Assembly: GCA_016708465.1 (NCBI GenBank)
Contig: JADJFT010000001.1
Location: 372,001 to 436,000, forward strand
Direction of reading: 5' to 3'
DNA from: Rhodanobacteraceae bacterium
Lineage (GTDB): Bacteria; Pseudomonadota; Gammaproteobacteria; Xanthomonadales; Ahniellaceae
DNA length: 64,000 bases
Shown here: in pieces, positions 18,117-27,462 of the stretch
Position numbering within the stretch: position 1 is the first letter of the stretch
How the letters are laid out: each line of letters opens with the position of its first letter
The notes under the pieces: model-generated
Database searches by the model: none
Told to the model about the DNA's origin: nothing
What the model saw: the letters and a program-made list of their open reading frames with translations, nothing else
Made by a program: the position numbers and the translations under genes

Positions 18117-19936
18117 GCGGCGGCTCCGGGCGTCTGCTTACTACGACAGGCATTACCAGCCTTGGTCGTTTCGAGCAGGAACTTCTGCATATCCCAAGCA
18201 CCGGTCGGACAGCGTTCGGCACATAGCCCACAGTGCAGGCAGACATCTTCATCCTTCACCATCACTCTCCCGGTCTTGACGATGTCCGACACATACAAGT
18301 CCTGGGGTCAGATTCAACGCCGGCGCAGTGAGTCGCTTGCGCAGGTCGGGTTCATCGGCGTTGAAGGTAAAGGTGATGCAGTCCATCGGACAAATATCGA
18401 CACAGGCGTCGCATTCGATACAGGCATCTTTGATGAACACTGTTTGCACATCACAGTTCAGGCAACGCGCCGCCTCCTTGCATGCGGTTTGCTCATCGAA
18501 GCCGAGTTCGACTTCGACCTTGATGCTCTTCAGCGTCAATTCCTTCGGCGCCCAGGGCACGACGTAGCGTTCGTCCCGGGTGATTTCGTTGTCGTAACTC
18601 CACTCGTGGATGCCCATCTTCTGCGAGGCCAGATTCACCATCGGCGGCGGGCGGTCATTGACGTCTTCACCGTTCAAAAACTTATCGATCGAGACGGCGG
18701 CTTCATGGCCATGCGCAACCGCCCAAATGATGTTCTTCGGCCCGAACGCGGCATCGCCACCGAAGAAAACCTGTTTGATCGTCGATTGCAGCGAGTCCTT
18801 GTCGAGCACCGGGAGGCCCCACTGATCGAACTGCAATCCGATATCGCGCTCGATCCACGGGAATGCGTTTTCCTGCCCGACCGCAATCAATACGTCATCG
18901 CACTCGATACGGACGTCGGGTTCGCCAGTGAGCACCAGCGTCCGTCGGCCTTTGACATCGAACTCGGCACGTACCAGCTCGAAGCACATCGCAACCAGTT
19001 TGCCATCCTCGTGCTCGAAGGTCTTGGGCACGTGATAGTTCAGGAACGGGATCCCTTCGTGTTGCGCGTCTTCTTTTCCCAAGGCGAGGCCTTCATTTCT
19101 TCGTAACCGGAACGGACGATCACCTTGACGTCTTCGCCACCGAGACGGCGCGCCGAACGGCAGCAGTCCATCGCCGTATTGCCGCCGCCAAGCACGATGA
19201 CGCGGCGACCGATTTTTTCGATGTGCTGGAACGATACCGAGGCCAACCAGTCGATGCCGAGGTGGATGTTCGCCGCGGCTTCCCTGCGTCCGGGCAGATC
19301 GAGATCGCGGCCGCGTGGTGCACCGGAACCGACGAAGATCGCGTCCCAGCCCTGTCCGATCAGATTTTTCAACGACTCGACGCGCGTGCCACCACGAAAT
19401 TCGACGCCGAGATCAAGGATGAAATCACATTCCTCGTCGATCACCGATTCCGGCAAACGGAAGCGCGGCACTTGGCTGCGCATGAACCCGCCAGCCTTGG
19501 GGTCGGCATCGAAGACGGTGACCGCATAGCCTTCAAGTGCGAGGTCGCGTGCGACGGTCATCGACGCCGGGCCCGCACCGATGCAGGCAACACGCTTGCC
19601 ATTGCCTCCCTTCGCTTTGGGCATGTATGCGCCGAGGTCGCCCTTGTTGTCGGCGGCGACACGTTTGAGTCGGCAGATCGCGACCGGTTCCGGCTTCTCG
19701 CCGTTGCCCTCTTCGACGCGTCCGCGTCGGCAGGCTGGCTCGCAGGGGCGGTCGCAAGTACGTCCGAGTACGCCCGGGAACACGTTCGACCACCAGTTCA
19801 CCATGTAGGCGGCATCATGCTTGCCGGCGGCGATCAGGCGGATGTATTCGGGTACCGGCGTGTGGGCCGGACAGGCCCATTGGCAATCCACGACTTTGTG
19901 GAAATAGTCGGGCTTGCGGATATCGGTTGGACGCAT
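18113..19936 (-). CDS. FAD-dependent, Fe-S-containing oxidoreductase (GltD-like) of the kor operon (two frameshifts)
   Basis: After correcting single-base errors near 19071-19077 and in the run of four G at 18304-18307, the gene encodes about 607 residues. The N-terminal Fer4_20-type domain has cysteines in VDCQWACPAHTP and GRTCDRPCEPAC. Then come the FAD-binding GAGPASMTVARDL and NAD(P)-binding VLGGGNTAMDCCRSARR motifs, as in glutamate synthase small subunit. The C-terminus adds two ferredoxin-type clusters: ACIECDACVDICPMDC and VCLHCGLCAERCP. ATG 19936 has a strong GGGGAG Shine-Dalgarno. Overlap with korA by 4 bases suggests it is the electron partner of KorAB, linking it to NAD(P)H; that role is inferred. 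Confidence 0.85.
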
Positions 19937-20033
19937 GCTTCTCCCCATCAGGACGACCGACGAACGCAACATGAAAACGCCAGCAACAGCGATCCGAGTC
20001 TAGCCCGAAAGCGCTGTCCAGCAATGACCGCCG

Positions 20034-22424
20034 TCAAACTCGGACGGGAGCCGCCGCGGCGGTGAGCGTTGGTCCCCATGGACCGAGCGCGTCGCCGACA
20101 ACGTAGTGCACACCATCACGAAACAGATCGCCCAACGGCGATGGCTCGTCGACGCCGCACATCACCACCAGCTTGCCATGCTTCAGCGACTCGGCGATAA
20201 GTCGGGCACGTAGCTCGCGCCAGCCCGGAGCTGCCGCCGTCCAATCAAGCAGATTTGCGTAGACGCCAGGCAGTCGGCATAAGCGCTGCTGATCGCGCCC
20301 GAAATCGGTGAATCCGGATAGACACAAGCGGACGCCCGCAGTCTGAATCAATTCCAAGGCGCGACTTGCGCGCGGAACATCATCGGCCAATTGCGATGCA
20401 TCAAACACTAACGCCAGCGTATCCGCATCACACTGCAGCCCATGCAGGTCGGCACTCAACCACTGCGGAAACGCTGGGTCAAACAGCGTATCGATGCTCA
20501 TTGGCAGCAGCACACGCAATTCCGGCTGACTAGCGGATTCTTGGCACGCCCGCTGACCGAGCGCGTGTACTTGCCAACGGTCAACAGCACGCATGACGTT
20601 CAACGAACGCGCAATCGGTAGAAACGTCTCGCGTTCGATACGCAACGCGTTGGATGCTTTCGGCGCTGTCAGCGCGAAGTCGGCGAGATACTGGCTGCTC
20701 AATTGCCCCCGCAACGGCACCAGCGCGCGAAACCGAAACTGTGTGGTATCTGCGATCAACGGTCGCCGCAGAATCGCGTGCGCAAGACGCACCTCTGGCG
20801 TCACCAGATCGTCGTTGCGAATGCGATTCAACCATTCGCTACGACCACCGCCATGGTCTTGCGCGGTCTGCACGGCATCGCCGACTCTGCCGATTACGTC
20901 GTCCACAGTTTGACCCGGGTTCATCAGCGCGGCACCCAAGCGAAAACCGACCTGTACGGCAGCTTCTGCCGACAACCAGCCTCGTCCCGACAAGCGCGCG
21001 CGCAAGTTCTCGGCAGCAATGTGCAACGCACCTTCGCTCGACACCGGCAGCAAGGACACGAAGCTGAAATCACCAAGCGCACAGACGCCGGAGCGCAATG
21101 CCGGTTCACTAGCGATGGTGGTGCCGATTTGCCGAGCGAGGTCGCCAGTGCGAACAAAGCCGAGGCGTTTGGCGAGGGTCGGCACGTCGTCAACACTTAT
21201 CATGATCAAGCCGACGCAATCCCCGAGTTCACCGCGACGCGCTCGTTCGATCTCGTGCACCAGTGTGGCGCGATCAATCCTTCCCGAACGCGAATCGATC
21301 GTTGCATCCGCTGCCAGACCGGTCGCGGCGAGCTTGCGCGCTCGCCCCATACGGCTCGTCACTGCCGCCAGTAGATGCCTCGGTTTCATTGGCTTGGCAA
21401 GGAAATCGTCACCGCCCATTCGAATCGCATCAAAGCGTTTATCGATATCTTCTTCGCCAGACATGAATACGATCGGAGTCAACGCCATGTCTGGGCGCTC
21501 GCGGATCAACTGTGCGACCTCGATGCCATTCATGTCCGGGAGATACAGGTCGAGCAGCACGAGATCCGGTTTGTAGGCGCCGATCGCGGCGAGCCCGTCA
21601 CGCGCGCAATGCTCGACGCGCGACGTGATGCCTTTGTAGGCCAGCACATTCGCGCAAAACAGTGCCATCGAAGCATCATCGTCGATGATCAGTACGCGGG
21701 CATCTTCGCGGCCCTGGTGCAGGAACAGGCCCATCAGCCGCTCCACTGCAGCCAACGCATCGGCGCCTTCGAGCACCGCATCGGCCCCATTGCGCTGCGC
21801 GAACAATCGCTGGCGTACGTCGGTGCCTTCGCACAGGGCCAGCGCCAGCGGTCGGCGCCGTTCGTCACTACTGGCACGTTCGACAACTTCGACCATGCGT
21901 GCAATGCCGGAAACAAATCCCTCGTCTACAATGAGTGCGTGCGGCGGCAGGTTCCGAGCATCGGCAATCGCGCGATTCAGGTCGCTGTAGCTTCGCGTGA
22001 CGAAACGTTCCTGCGTCAACTGCTGCATCAGCCCAGGAAGTTCACGATCATCGGCGCGCAGGTAATAGACCACGCGGTGTTGACTCGTCTTAGCCAGAGG
22101 AACCGGCGGCCCATCGGTCAACGTCGCGCCGGACGCTTCCGCTAACCGCTGCATCAGCCCACGTGCGCGCTCGCGCTGAGCCAAATTCGCTGGGTTGCCA
22201 GACTCGACCAACGCGGACAGGTAGACGGCGAGTTCGAGCGCTGCGCCGGCGATCGCATCGACGCCAGGAAGATCAGCGGCGGCGGCGAAGTTGTCGACCT
22301 GCTCATAGAGCTGGGCAATCTCGACCACTGGCCAAGCATCAACCAAGGCCAAACCGCGCGTCGCAAGCTCGCGAGCCTGCGCCGTAAACTTGCGCAATGG
22401 CGCCGATATCGGCATGTCGTCCAT
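20034..22424 (-). CDS. Response regulator-type protein with tandem receiver, degenerate GGDEF and degenerate EAL domains
   Basis: The 796-residue intact protein has an N-terminal helical region (about 1-115), a degenerate receiver-like segment (about 115-240), a good receiver domain (about 245-365) with acid pair DDD and the phospho-acceptor Asp292 in LLDLYLPD, MSGEEDI and AKP, then GGDEF-like and EAL-like domains. The GGDEF site reads ALGDFSF (Asp452), lacking GGDEF, and the EAL start reads RFRALVPLRG (about residue 565), so neither cyclase nor phosphodiesterase chemistry is likely. It may act as a phospho-controlled c-di-GMP sensor or partner-binding scaffold; that is inference. The start ATG 22424 lies 97 bases beyond the flavoprotein gene start on the same strand. 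Confidence 0.82.
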   Translation of the reverse strand: MDDMPISAPLRKFTAQARELATRGLALVDAWPVVEIAQLYEQVDNFAAAADLPGVDAIAGAALELAVYLSALVESGNPANLAQRERARGLMQRLAEASGATLTDGPPVPLAKTSQHRVVYYLRADDRELPGLMQQLTQERFVTRSYSDLNRAIADARNLPPHALIVDEGFVSGIARMVEVVERASSDERRRPLALALCEGTDVRQRLFAQRNGADAVLEGADALAAVERLMGLFLHQGREDARVLIIDDDASMALFCANVLAYKGITSRVEHCARDGLAAIGAYKPDLVLLDLYLPDMNGIEVAQLIRERPDMALTPIVFMSGEEDIDKRFDAIRMGGDDFLAKPMKPRHLLAAVTSRMGRARKLAATGLAADATIDSRSGRIDRATLVHEIERARRGELGDCVGLIMISVDDVPTLAKRLGFVRTGDLARQIGTTIASEPALRSGVCALGDFSFVSLLPVSSEGALHIAAENLRARLSGRGWLSAEAAVQVGFRLGAALMNPGQTVDDVIGRVGDAVQTAQDHGGGRSEWLNRIRNDDLVTPEVRLAHAILRRPLIADTTQFRFRALVPLRGQLSSQYLADFALTAPKASNALRIERETFLPIARSLNVMRAVDRWQVHALGQRACQESASQPELRVLLPMSIDTLFDPAFPQWLSADLHGLQCDADTLALVFDASQLADDVPRASRALELIQTAGVRLCLSGFTDFGRDQQRLCRLPGVYANLLDWTAAAPGWRELRARLIAESLKHGKLVVMCGVDEPSPLGDLFRDGVHYVVGDALGPWGPTLTAAAAPVRV

Positions 22425-22546
22425 GACGCAATCTTGCCGACCGTCGTGCGTCCGTCAAGTAAGATTTTAGAAGTATCGACACGAACACCGATCGACCCCG
22501 CGCAGCGCTGCCGCTAAGCTGCCAAGTCCGATCCGCGGTATCCGCT

Positions 22547-23740
22547 GTGCCTGACCCTTCGCCGCTGCAGCATCACACCCTGACACCGACAACGCTGAAC
22601 GCGGAAGTGCGCGCGGCGCTGGAGCGCGGATTTCCCTTGTTCTGGATCGAGGGCGAGGTATCGAACTTCCTGAAGGCCAAGTCTGGCCATCTGTATTTTC
22701 ATTGAAGGATGCCGGTGCCCAAGTGCGCTGCGCGATGTGGCGACCGCGAGCAATGCTGCTGCGTTTCGTGCCAACGGACGGACAGCAGGTGTTGGCACGA
22801 GCGCGAATGACGCTGTACGAGCCACGCGGCGAATTTCAGCTGCAGATCGAGCATCTGGAACCCGCTGGACAGGGCGCCCTGCAGCGAGCATTCGACGAGC
22901 TGAAAACACGACTCGCGCTCGAAGGTCTGTTCGACAGCGGACGCAAACGTGCATTGCCAGTTTTTCCGCAACGAATTGCGATTGTCAGCTCAGCCAGCGG
23001 TGCCGCTATCCGCGACATCGTCAGCGTGCTCGCGCGGAGATTTCCGCTGCTCGAAGCCGATCATCGCATCGATGCCGATGCCAGTGGTATCTGCGGTCGG
23101 ACATGAAGTCGATTTCACCATTGCCGATTTCGTCGCCGACCTGCGCGCACCGACGCCATCAGCAGCCGCCGAATTGATCGCGCCGTCGGCGGACGCGTTG
23201 CGCGATCGCCTCGCTGCACTGGAACGCCGACTGGGTCGGTCACTCAGTCATCGTCTGGATCGCGATGGCCAGCGCGCTGATCGTCTGCAGCTGCGACTGC
23301 AGGCACGTCACCCGCTCACGCGCTTCAACGCGCTTGGCGATCGTCTGCGTGCAAGTCATGCACGATTGATCCGTCTACCCGCTCCGCTGATCACACAGCG
23401 CCGACAGCGGCTCGAGCAACTGCATTTGCGCCTGCAACGAGCAGCCGCTTTGGAACGCATCGCGCTGCTCGTGCGTCGTGCCGATGATGCGCGCCAACGC
23501 CTCCAAGCGACATGCGTGCGCGGTATTCAGCACCAAGCCACGCATCTCGCCGGACTCGCACGCTCACTCAATGCGCTCAGTCCGTTGGCAACGCTGGAAC
23601 GCGGCTATGCGATCGTGTTTGACGCCAATGGCCATGTCATACAGTCGATCGAACAGGTTGAATCCGGTGACGCCCTGCGCATTCGCGTTCGCCACGGTGA
23701 GTTCCGCGCGCGTGCTGAAGCAAAAATTCAATCCGGATGA
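22547..23740 (+). pseudogene. xseA: Exodeoxyribonuclease VII large subunit, with frameshift and central deletion
   Basis: The gene begins with a GTG at 22547 (PDPSPLQHHTLTPTTLNAEVR), the OB-fold start of XseA, with GHLYFH. A base is missing near 22700-22703, after which the frame reads LKDAGAQVRCAMWRPRA and on through GAAIRDIVSVLARRFPLLEAD. At about 23060-23085 the frame changes again and jumps to PVVSAVGHEVDFTIADFVADLRAPTPSAAAEL; homologues have some 60-65 residues between these points, including the GGGSLEDLWAFN motif. The C-terminal coiled-coil region to 23740 is normal. The product would cut single-stranded DNA with XseB. About 398 codons remain versus roughly 450 usual. Ends 13 bases inside the converging moaE. 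Confidence 0.85.
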
Positions 23741-24153
23741 ATCCACTCCGCCGCACCGTCCGCGTAGTGTTCGTGCTTCCAGATCGGTAGTCGTGACTTG
23801 ATCTCGTCAATGACGTAGCGGCAGGCAGCGAACGCGGCTTCACGATGCGCGGCCGCCACGCCGACGTAAACCGCGATCTCACCGATGCCGAGCAGGCCGA
23901 TGCGGTGTTCGCAAACGATGCGACGCACAGCGAACTTTATTGCCGCCTCATCGACAACCGCACGGCCCTCACTCACGGCAAGCTCGGCAAAGGCCTCGTA
24001 GCGCAGTTCGGAGACGCGACGACCGTCATGATGGTCACGCACAACACCATCGAAGGCGATGACAGCACCGCAATGCGCATCTTCGAGTTCGCGGCGCAAT
24101 GCCGCTGCATCGATGCCGTGATCGTTCAGGCGAAAATGTGCGCGCACATCCAT
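23728..24153 (-). CDS. moaE: Molybdopterin synthase catalytic subunit MoaE
   Basis: The 141-residue protein is the large subunit of molybdopterin synthase, which, with thiocarboxylated MoaD, adds the dithiolene sulphurs to cyclic pyranopterin monophosphate. The pattern GAVIAFDGVVRDHHDG, RYEAFAELA, RIGLLGIGEIAVYVGVAAAHREAAF and the catalytic lysine region DEIKSRLPIWKHEHY is diagnostic. Its ATG at 24153 directly follows the moaD stop. It is the last gene of the moaA-C-D-E operon and its 3' end overlaps the converging xseA by 13 bases. Confidence 0.95.
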   Translation of the reverse strand: MDVRAHFRLNDHGIDAAALRRELEDAHCGAVIAFDGVVRDHHDGRRVSELRYEAFAELAVSEGRAVVDEAAIKFAVRRIVCEHRIGLLGIGEIAVYVGVAAAHREAAFAACRYVIDEIKSRLPIWKHEHYADGAAEWIHPD

Positions 24154-24390
24154 TCAGCCTCCCGAAACCGGCGGTAGGAACACGACCTCGTCGCCTTCGC
24201 CCAGCGCCTGTACCCACGGCACCAAGGCGCCATTCACCGCCAATCGGATGCGCGATTGCGGCATCGTGAACCGGTGTTGTTGCGCCAGCCGTTGGTACAA
24301 CGAGATGGCATCGCCCTGATGCACGATCGACTCGTGATCGCATCCCGCGGCATCGCGCAGGCTGGCGAAATAACGCACGCTCAGTCGCAT
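24154..24390 (-). CDS. moaD: Molybdopterin synthase sulphur-carrier subunit MoaD
   Basis: The 78-residue ubiquitin-like protein ends in the required Gly-Gly (FLPPVSGG) that becomes the thiocarboxylate for molybdopterin synthesis. The ATG at 24390 is set by the start MRLSVRYFASLRDAAG, typical of MoaD; the same frame runs far upstream in moaC but there it is a shadow. The start overlaps the moaC stop by one base (TGATG), and the stop is followed immediately by moaE. Confidence 0.93.
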   Translation of the reverse strand: MRLSVRYFASLRDAAGCDHESIVHQGDAISLYQRLAQQHRFTMPQSRIRLAVNGALVPWVQALGEGDEVVFLPPVSGG

Positions 24391-24878
24391 CACGTCGTCT
24401 CGCGATGATCGAAGTCGTCGCGTCCGCCAAACTTTGCAACGACTAAGACACGTTCGATACGAATCGCGTGCGACAGCGCTTTGCACATGTCGTAAACAGT
24501 CGCTGCCGCGACCTGTACGCCGATGATCGCCTCCATCTCCACGCCCGTCTTGGCTACCGCCGCGACCGCGCAGCGCAAGCGCAGGCTCACGGTGTCGACC
24601 CAATCGCATTCGAAGGCGATCTTCTCGATCGGTAGCGGATGACAAAATGGCACCAGTTCATGGGTGCGTTTCACCGCCAACGTCCCGGCGACCACAGCGG
24701 TATCGAGCACTGCGCCCTTGGCCGAACGCATCGCCTGCGCACGCAGCATTTCGGCGACGGCGGCTGGAAACACGACCCACGCTTCTGCACATGCCTCGCG
24801 TCGGGTGATCGCCTTGACGCCAACATCGACCATGCGCGGTCGGCCTTGGTCATCGAGATGACTCAGGAAATTCGACAT
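24390..24878 (-). CDS. moaC: Cyclic pyranopterin monophosphate synthase MoaC
   Basis: The 162-residue protein converts the MoaA product (3',8-cyclo-7,8-dihydro-GTP) to cyclic pyranopterin monophosphate. Family signatures are MVDVGVKAITRREA, THELVPFCHPLPIEKI and KTGVEMEAIIGVQVAAATVYDMCKAL, covering the dimer active site with its lysine and histidine residues. The gene is complete and follows moaA with the ATG directly after the moaA stop, and it overlaps moaD by one base, so all moa genes are one operon. Confidence 0.96.
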   Translation of the reverse strand: MSNFLSHLDDQGRPRMVDVGVKAITRREACAEAWVVFPAAVAEMLRAQAMRSAKGAVLDTAVVAGTLAVKRTHELVPFCHPLPIEKIAFECDWVDTVSLRLRCAVAAVAKTGVEMEAIIGVQVAAATVYDMCKALSHAIRIERVLVVAKFGGRDDFDHRETT

Positions 24879-25889
24879 TCAGCCTCCCATCCGGAACATT
24901 TCGACACGCCCTGCCGCCTCGCGTTCACGCTCTGCACGTAGCTCACTGTAGCGATCGTTACGACCCAACCAACGCGCTGCAATCGCGTTACGCATGGCCT
25001 CGTCGTCACCGGCCAGCAGTGACCGCAACGGCAAGCCGCGTGCTGCAAACAAACAGGTGAACAATTCGCCATCGGCGGAAATACGCGCACGCGTGCAGTC
25101 ACCGCAGAACGGCGCGCTGACCGAAGCAATGAATCCAATCTCGCCCTGCCCGTCGGCAAAGCGATAACGCTCGGCGACCTCGCCGCGCTGCGCTCGCCCG
25201 ATCGCCTGTAACGGCCAGCGTGTATTAATCCGCTGCTGCAAGCCGGCACTGTCGACGACATCAGCGCGCGACCAGCGGTTGCAGGTCCCGACGTCCATGT
25301 ATTCGATAAAGCGCAGCACGTGCGCGGTGCCACGAAAGTGTTCGACCAGCGGCAACACTTCGTCTTCATTGATGCCACGCTGCACCACGCAATTGAACTT
25401 GATAGGCGTGAATCCAGCGGCTTCTGCTGCTGCGACGCCAGCGAGCACGTCAGCGACATCGCCCTGCCCGCCGCTCATACGCAGGAATACCGCAGGATCG
25501 AGTGCATCGAGGCTGATGGTCAGGCGATGCAGGCCAGCCTTGCGCAGCAGCTTGGCATGGCGCGGCAGCAGCACTGCATTTGTCGTCAGCGCAAGATCCT
25601 CGACACCATCAATGCGCGCCAAGCGTTCGATGATCTCGCATAACTCGGTGCGCAACAGCGGTTCGCCGCCGGTGAGACGTAACTTGCGCACACCGAGTGC
25701 AACAAAGGCGCGGGCAATGCGGTCGATTTCGGCGGGCGCCAACCAGTCGCCTTTGGCGAGGAACGCCGACGGCCCACCGAAGCGTTCCACCGGCATGCAA
25801 TACGGGCAACGGAAGTTGCAGCGGTCAATCACCGAAATGCGCAAATCACGCAATGGACGCATGCCTTGATCGAGTAACGCAGCGCTCAT
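24879..25889 (-). CDS. moaA: GTP 3',8-cyclase MoaA
   Basis: This 336-residue radical SAM enzyme starts Moco synthesis by rearranging GTP. The radical SAM cluster motif CNFRCPYC is near the N-terminus (DRCNFRCPYCMP), GGEPLLR is present, and the second cluster is represented by CGDCTRARIS and the cysteine in ELFTCLFA. It ends RMGG, matching the C-terminal GG tail of MoaA. I place the start at ATG 25889, where it overlaps the upstream metallo-hydrolase stop by 4 bases (ATGA); a GTG at 25898 is possible but less likely. Confidence 0.96.
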   Translation of the reverse strand: MSAALLDQGMRPLRDLRISVIDRCNFRCPYCMPVERFGGPSAFLAKGDWLAPAEIDRIARAFVALGVRKLRLTGGEPLLRTELCEIIERLARIDGVEDLALTTNAVLLPRHAKLLRKAGLHRLTISLDALDPAVFLRMSGGQGDVADVLAGVAAAEAAGFTPIKFNCVVQRGINEDEVLPLVEHFRGTAHVLRFIEYMDVGTCNRWSRADVVDSAGLQQRINTRWPLQAIGRAQRGEVAERYRFADGQGEIGFIASVSAPFCGDCTRARISADGELFTCLFAARGLPLRSLLAGDDEAMRNAIAARWLGRNDRYSELRAEREREAAGRVEMFRMGG

Positions 25890-26683
25890 CGCTTGCACCG
25901 ACCATGCTGCGCCAAGGTCGCGGCTTGCATCGCATCGAGCGCCGGCGCCAGTGCATAGACTGCGCCGGCGACAGCAACGCGCAAACCTGCGCGTGCGAAG
26001 GCTTCGCGATCAGCGATCGTGGCGTAGTGATAAACGATCATCCGCTCACGCGTTTCAGGCGCGTACTCGCGCAACAGATCCTCCAGACCGGTATGCGAAG
26101 GATTCCCTTGCAAGCCGCAGTCATGGGCGATCAGTTCAGCGCTGTCGGCATGCTGTGCGATCAACTCCGGAATCGGCCGGGTGTCACCGGTAAACAAGAA
26201 ACTACCGCGCAATGCGATACCGAACGCCGTGCGCGGCAGGTGGTGGCGTACTGCGAACACGTCGAACCAGAAGCCGGAAAACCAGAAGCCGCGGTCCACC
26301 GGCACCAACTGGAACGCGTCCCAGAAATTCGCTCCGCCTTCTGCCAATGGACTCGGATAATTGGCGATACGGTGTTGCAGCACCGGCACGAGATCGGCTG
26401 CGACAAACAGCTTGACGCGTCCACTGCGCTCGGCATCAAAGTAGGTGCGGTAGAACAAGCGCTCGAGACCGCCGATATGGTCGAAATGTGCGTGGGTGAT
26501 AAACACCGCGCCGGGCGTTGTGTGGTAGCGGTCAAGATAGCTGGTGAATGCCTCCTGGCCGCAGTCGATCAACAGTACCGGCAGACCGCCGCGCTCAAGT
26601 ACGGCTGCGGCGGAACCGAGTTCCACCGCTTGTGCGTTGCCGACTCCGAGAAAGCGCAGCGCCAAGCTGCTATCCGTTTTCAT
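25886..26683 (-). CDS. MBL-fold metallo-hydrolase coupled to moa genes
   Basis: The 265-residue protein is a metallo-beta-lactamase-fold hydrolase. Its metal ligands appear as THAHFDHIGG, the histidine in VRHHLPRTAFG, the Asp in FTGDTRPI and the histidine in VYHYA, a layout close to the RNase Z-like MBL group but without RNase Z's extra exosite arm. The stop overlaps the moaA start by 4 bases, and kdkA lies 9 bases upstream on the same strand, so the gene is embedded in one operon. Its substrate is unknown. The coupling to Moco synthesis is interesting but may only reflect operon packing. Confidence 0.78.
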   Translation of the reverse strand: MKTDSSLALRFLGVGNAQAVELGSAAAVLERGGLPVLLIDCGQEAFTSYLDRYHTTPGAVFITHAHFDHIGGLERLFYRTYFDAERSGRVKLFVAADLVPVLQHRIANYPSPLAEGGANFWDAFQLVPVDRGFWFSGFWFDVFAVRHHLPRTAFGIALRGSFLFTGDTRPIPELIAQHADSAELIAHDCGLQGNPSHTGLEDLLREYAPETRERMIVYHYATIADREAFARAGLRVAVAGAVYALAPALDAMQAATLAQHGRCKR

Positions 26684-26692
26684 GGGCGCAGT

Positions 26693-27439
26693 TTAGCGGG
26701 CCGAAGCAGCGCGGATGGCGGCGTCGTAGGCGCGATGGAGTCGCGTCCACGCCTCACTGGAAACGATATCGCCGTGCCCGAGCTTACGTAACGAACGCGC
26801 GAGACGATCGAGATTTCCCTGCAACTTGGTCGCCAACGGTGCAAGGAAGCGTGCACGATCGAAATCGATCAGGAATGTATGGCCCTCGCCGCCATACAAA
26901 ATATTGTGGGCATTCAGATCGGCATGCCACAAGCCGACGGCATGAAAACGCGAAATCAATGTCCCGAGTGCGCCCCAGTCGATCGTTGCGGCGGCGCTCG
27001 CGTCATTCAGACGCTCGGCCAAGGTACGTGCATGCGCGATCTCACGTGTCGCCAAGTCGGCGCGGTATCCAAGTCCGCTGCGCACGAATCGTGCGGCGAC
27101 AACCGCTGGTACCGGCAGCCCCGCGACAAACAACCGCTGCGTGGTGCGGAACTCGCGGAACGGCCGCGTCGCCTCGGCACCGGTCCAGACAAACCAGTCG
27201 CGGCTCAACCGCGCAATCAAGCCGCCGCGCCGGTAATGACGAATGACGCAGCGTCCGCACGAGGTCTCGACAACTCCGATGGCACCACGTCCGCGTCGTT
27301 CATGGCGTTCACCCGATGCATCGAACAGGGCTGTGGCCGCCGCCTGATCGATCTGCGCATCGTGGATCAAGCCGCCGCAGGCATCGAGATGGACCGGCGC
27401 AGCAACAGCAGGTGGGATCGCCGTGGCATCATTCATCAT
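26693..27439 (-). CDS. kdkA: 3-deoxy-D-manno-octulosonic acid kinase (KdkA)
   Basis: The 248-residue protein phosphorylates Kdo of the lipid A core, a step known in Haemophilus and Xanthomonadales. The kinase-like fold shows in GRCVIRHYRRGGLIARL, REFRTTQRLFVAGLPVP, the catalytic loop LWHADLNAHNILY and the metal-binding IDFDRARFL. ATG 27439 is preferred, with a second ATG at 27436; the open frame up to 27460 overlaps the divergent glycosyltransferase start, leaving only 23 bases between the two genes. Its co-location with a GT9 glycosyltransferase fits an LPS core role. Confidence 0.9.
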   Translation of the reverse strand: MMNDATAIPPAVAAPVHLDACGGLIHDAQIDQAAATALFDASGERHERRGRGAIGVVETSCGRCVIRHYRRGGLIARLSRDWFVWTGAEATRPFREFRTTQRLFVAGLPVPAVVAARFVRSGLGYRADLATREIAHARTLAERLNDASAAATIDWGALGTLISRFHAVGLWHADLNAHNILYGGEGHTFLIDFDRARFLAPLATKLQGNLDRLARSLRKLGHGDIVSSEAWTRLHRAYDAAIRAASAR

Positions 27440-27462
27440 CGCAGTGTAACCAAGCCCCACAC

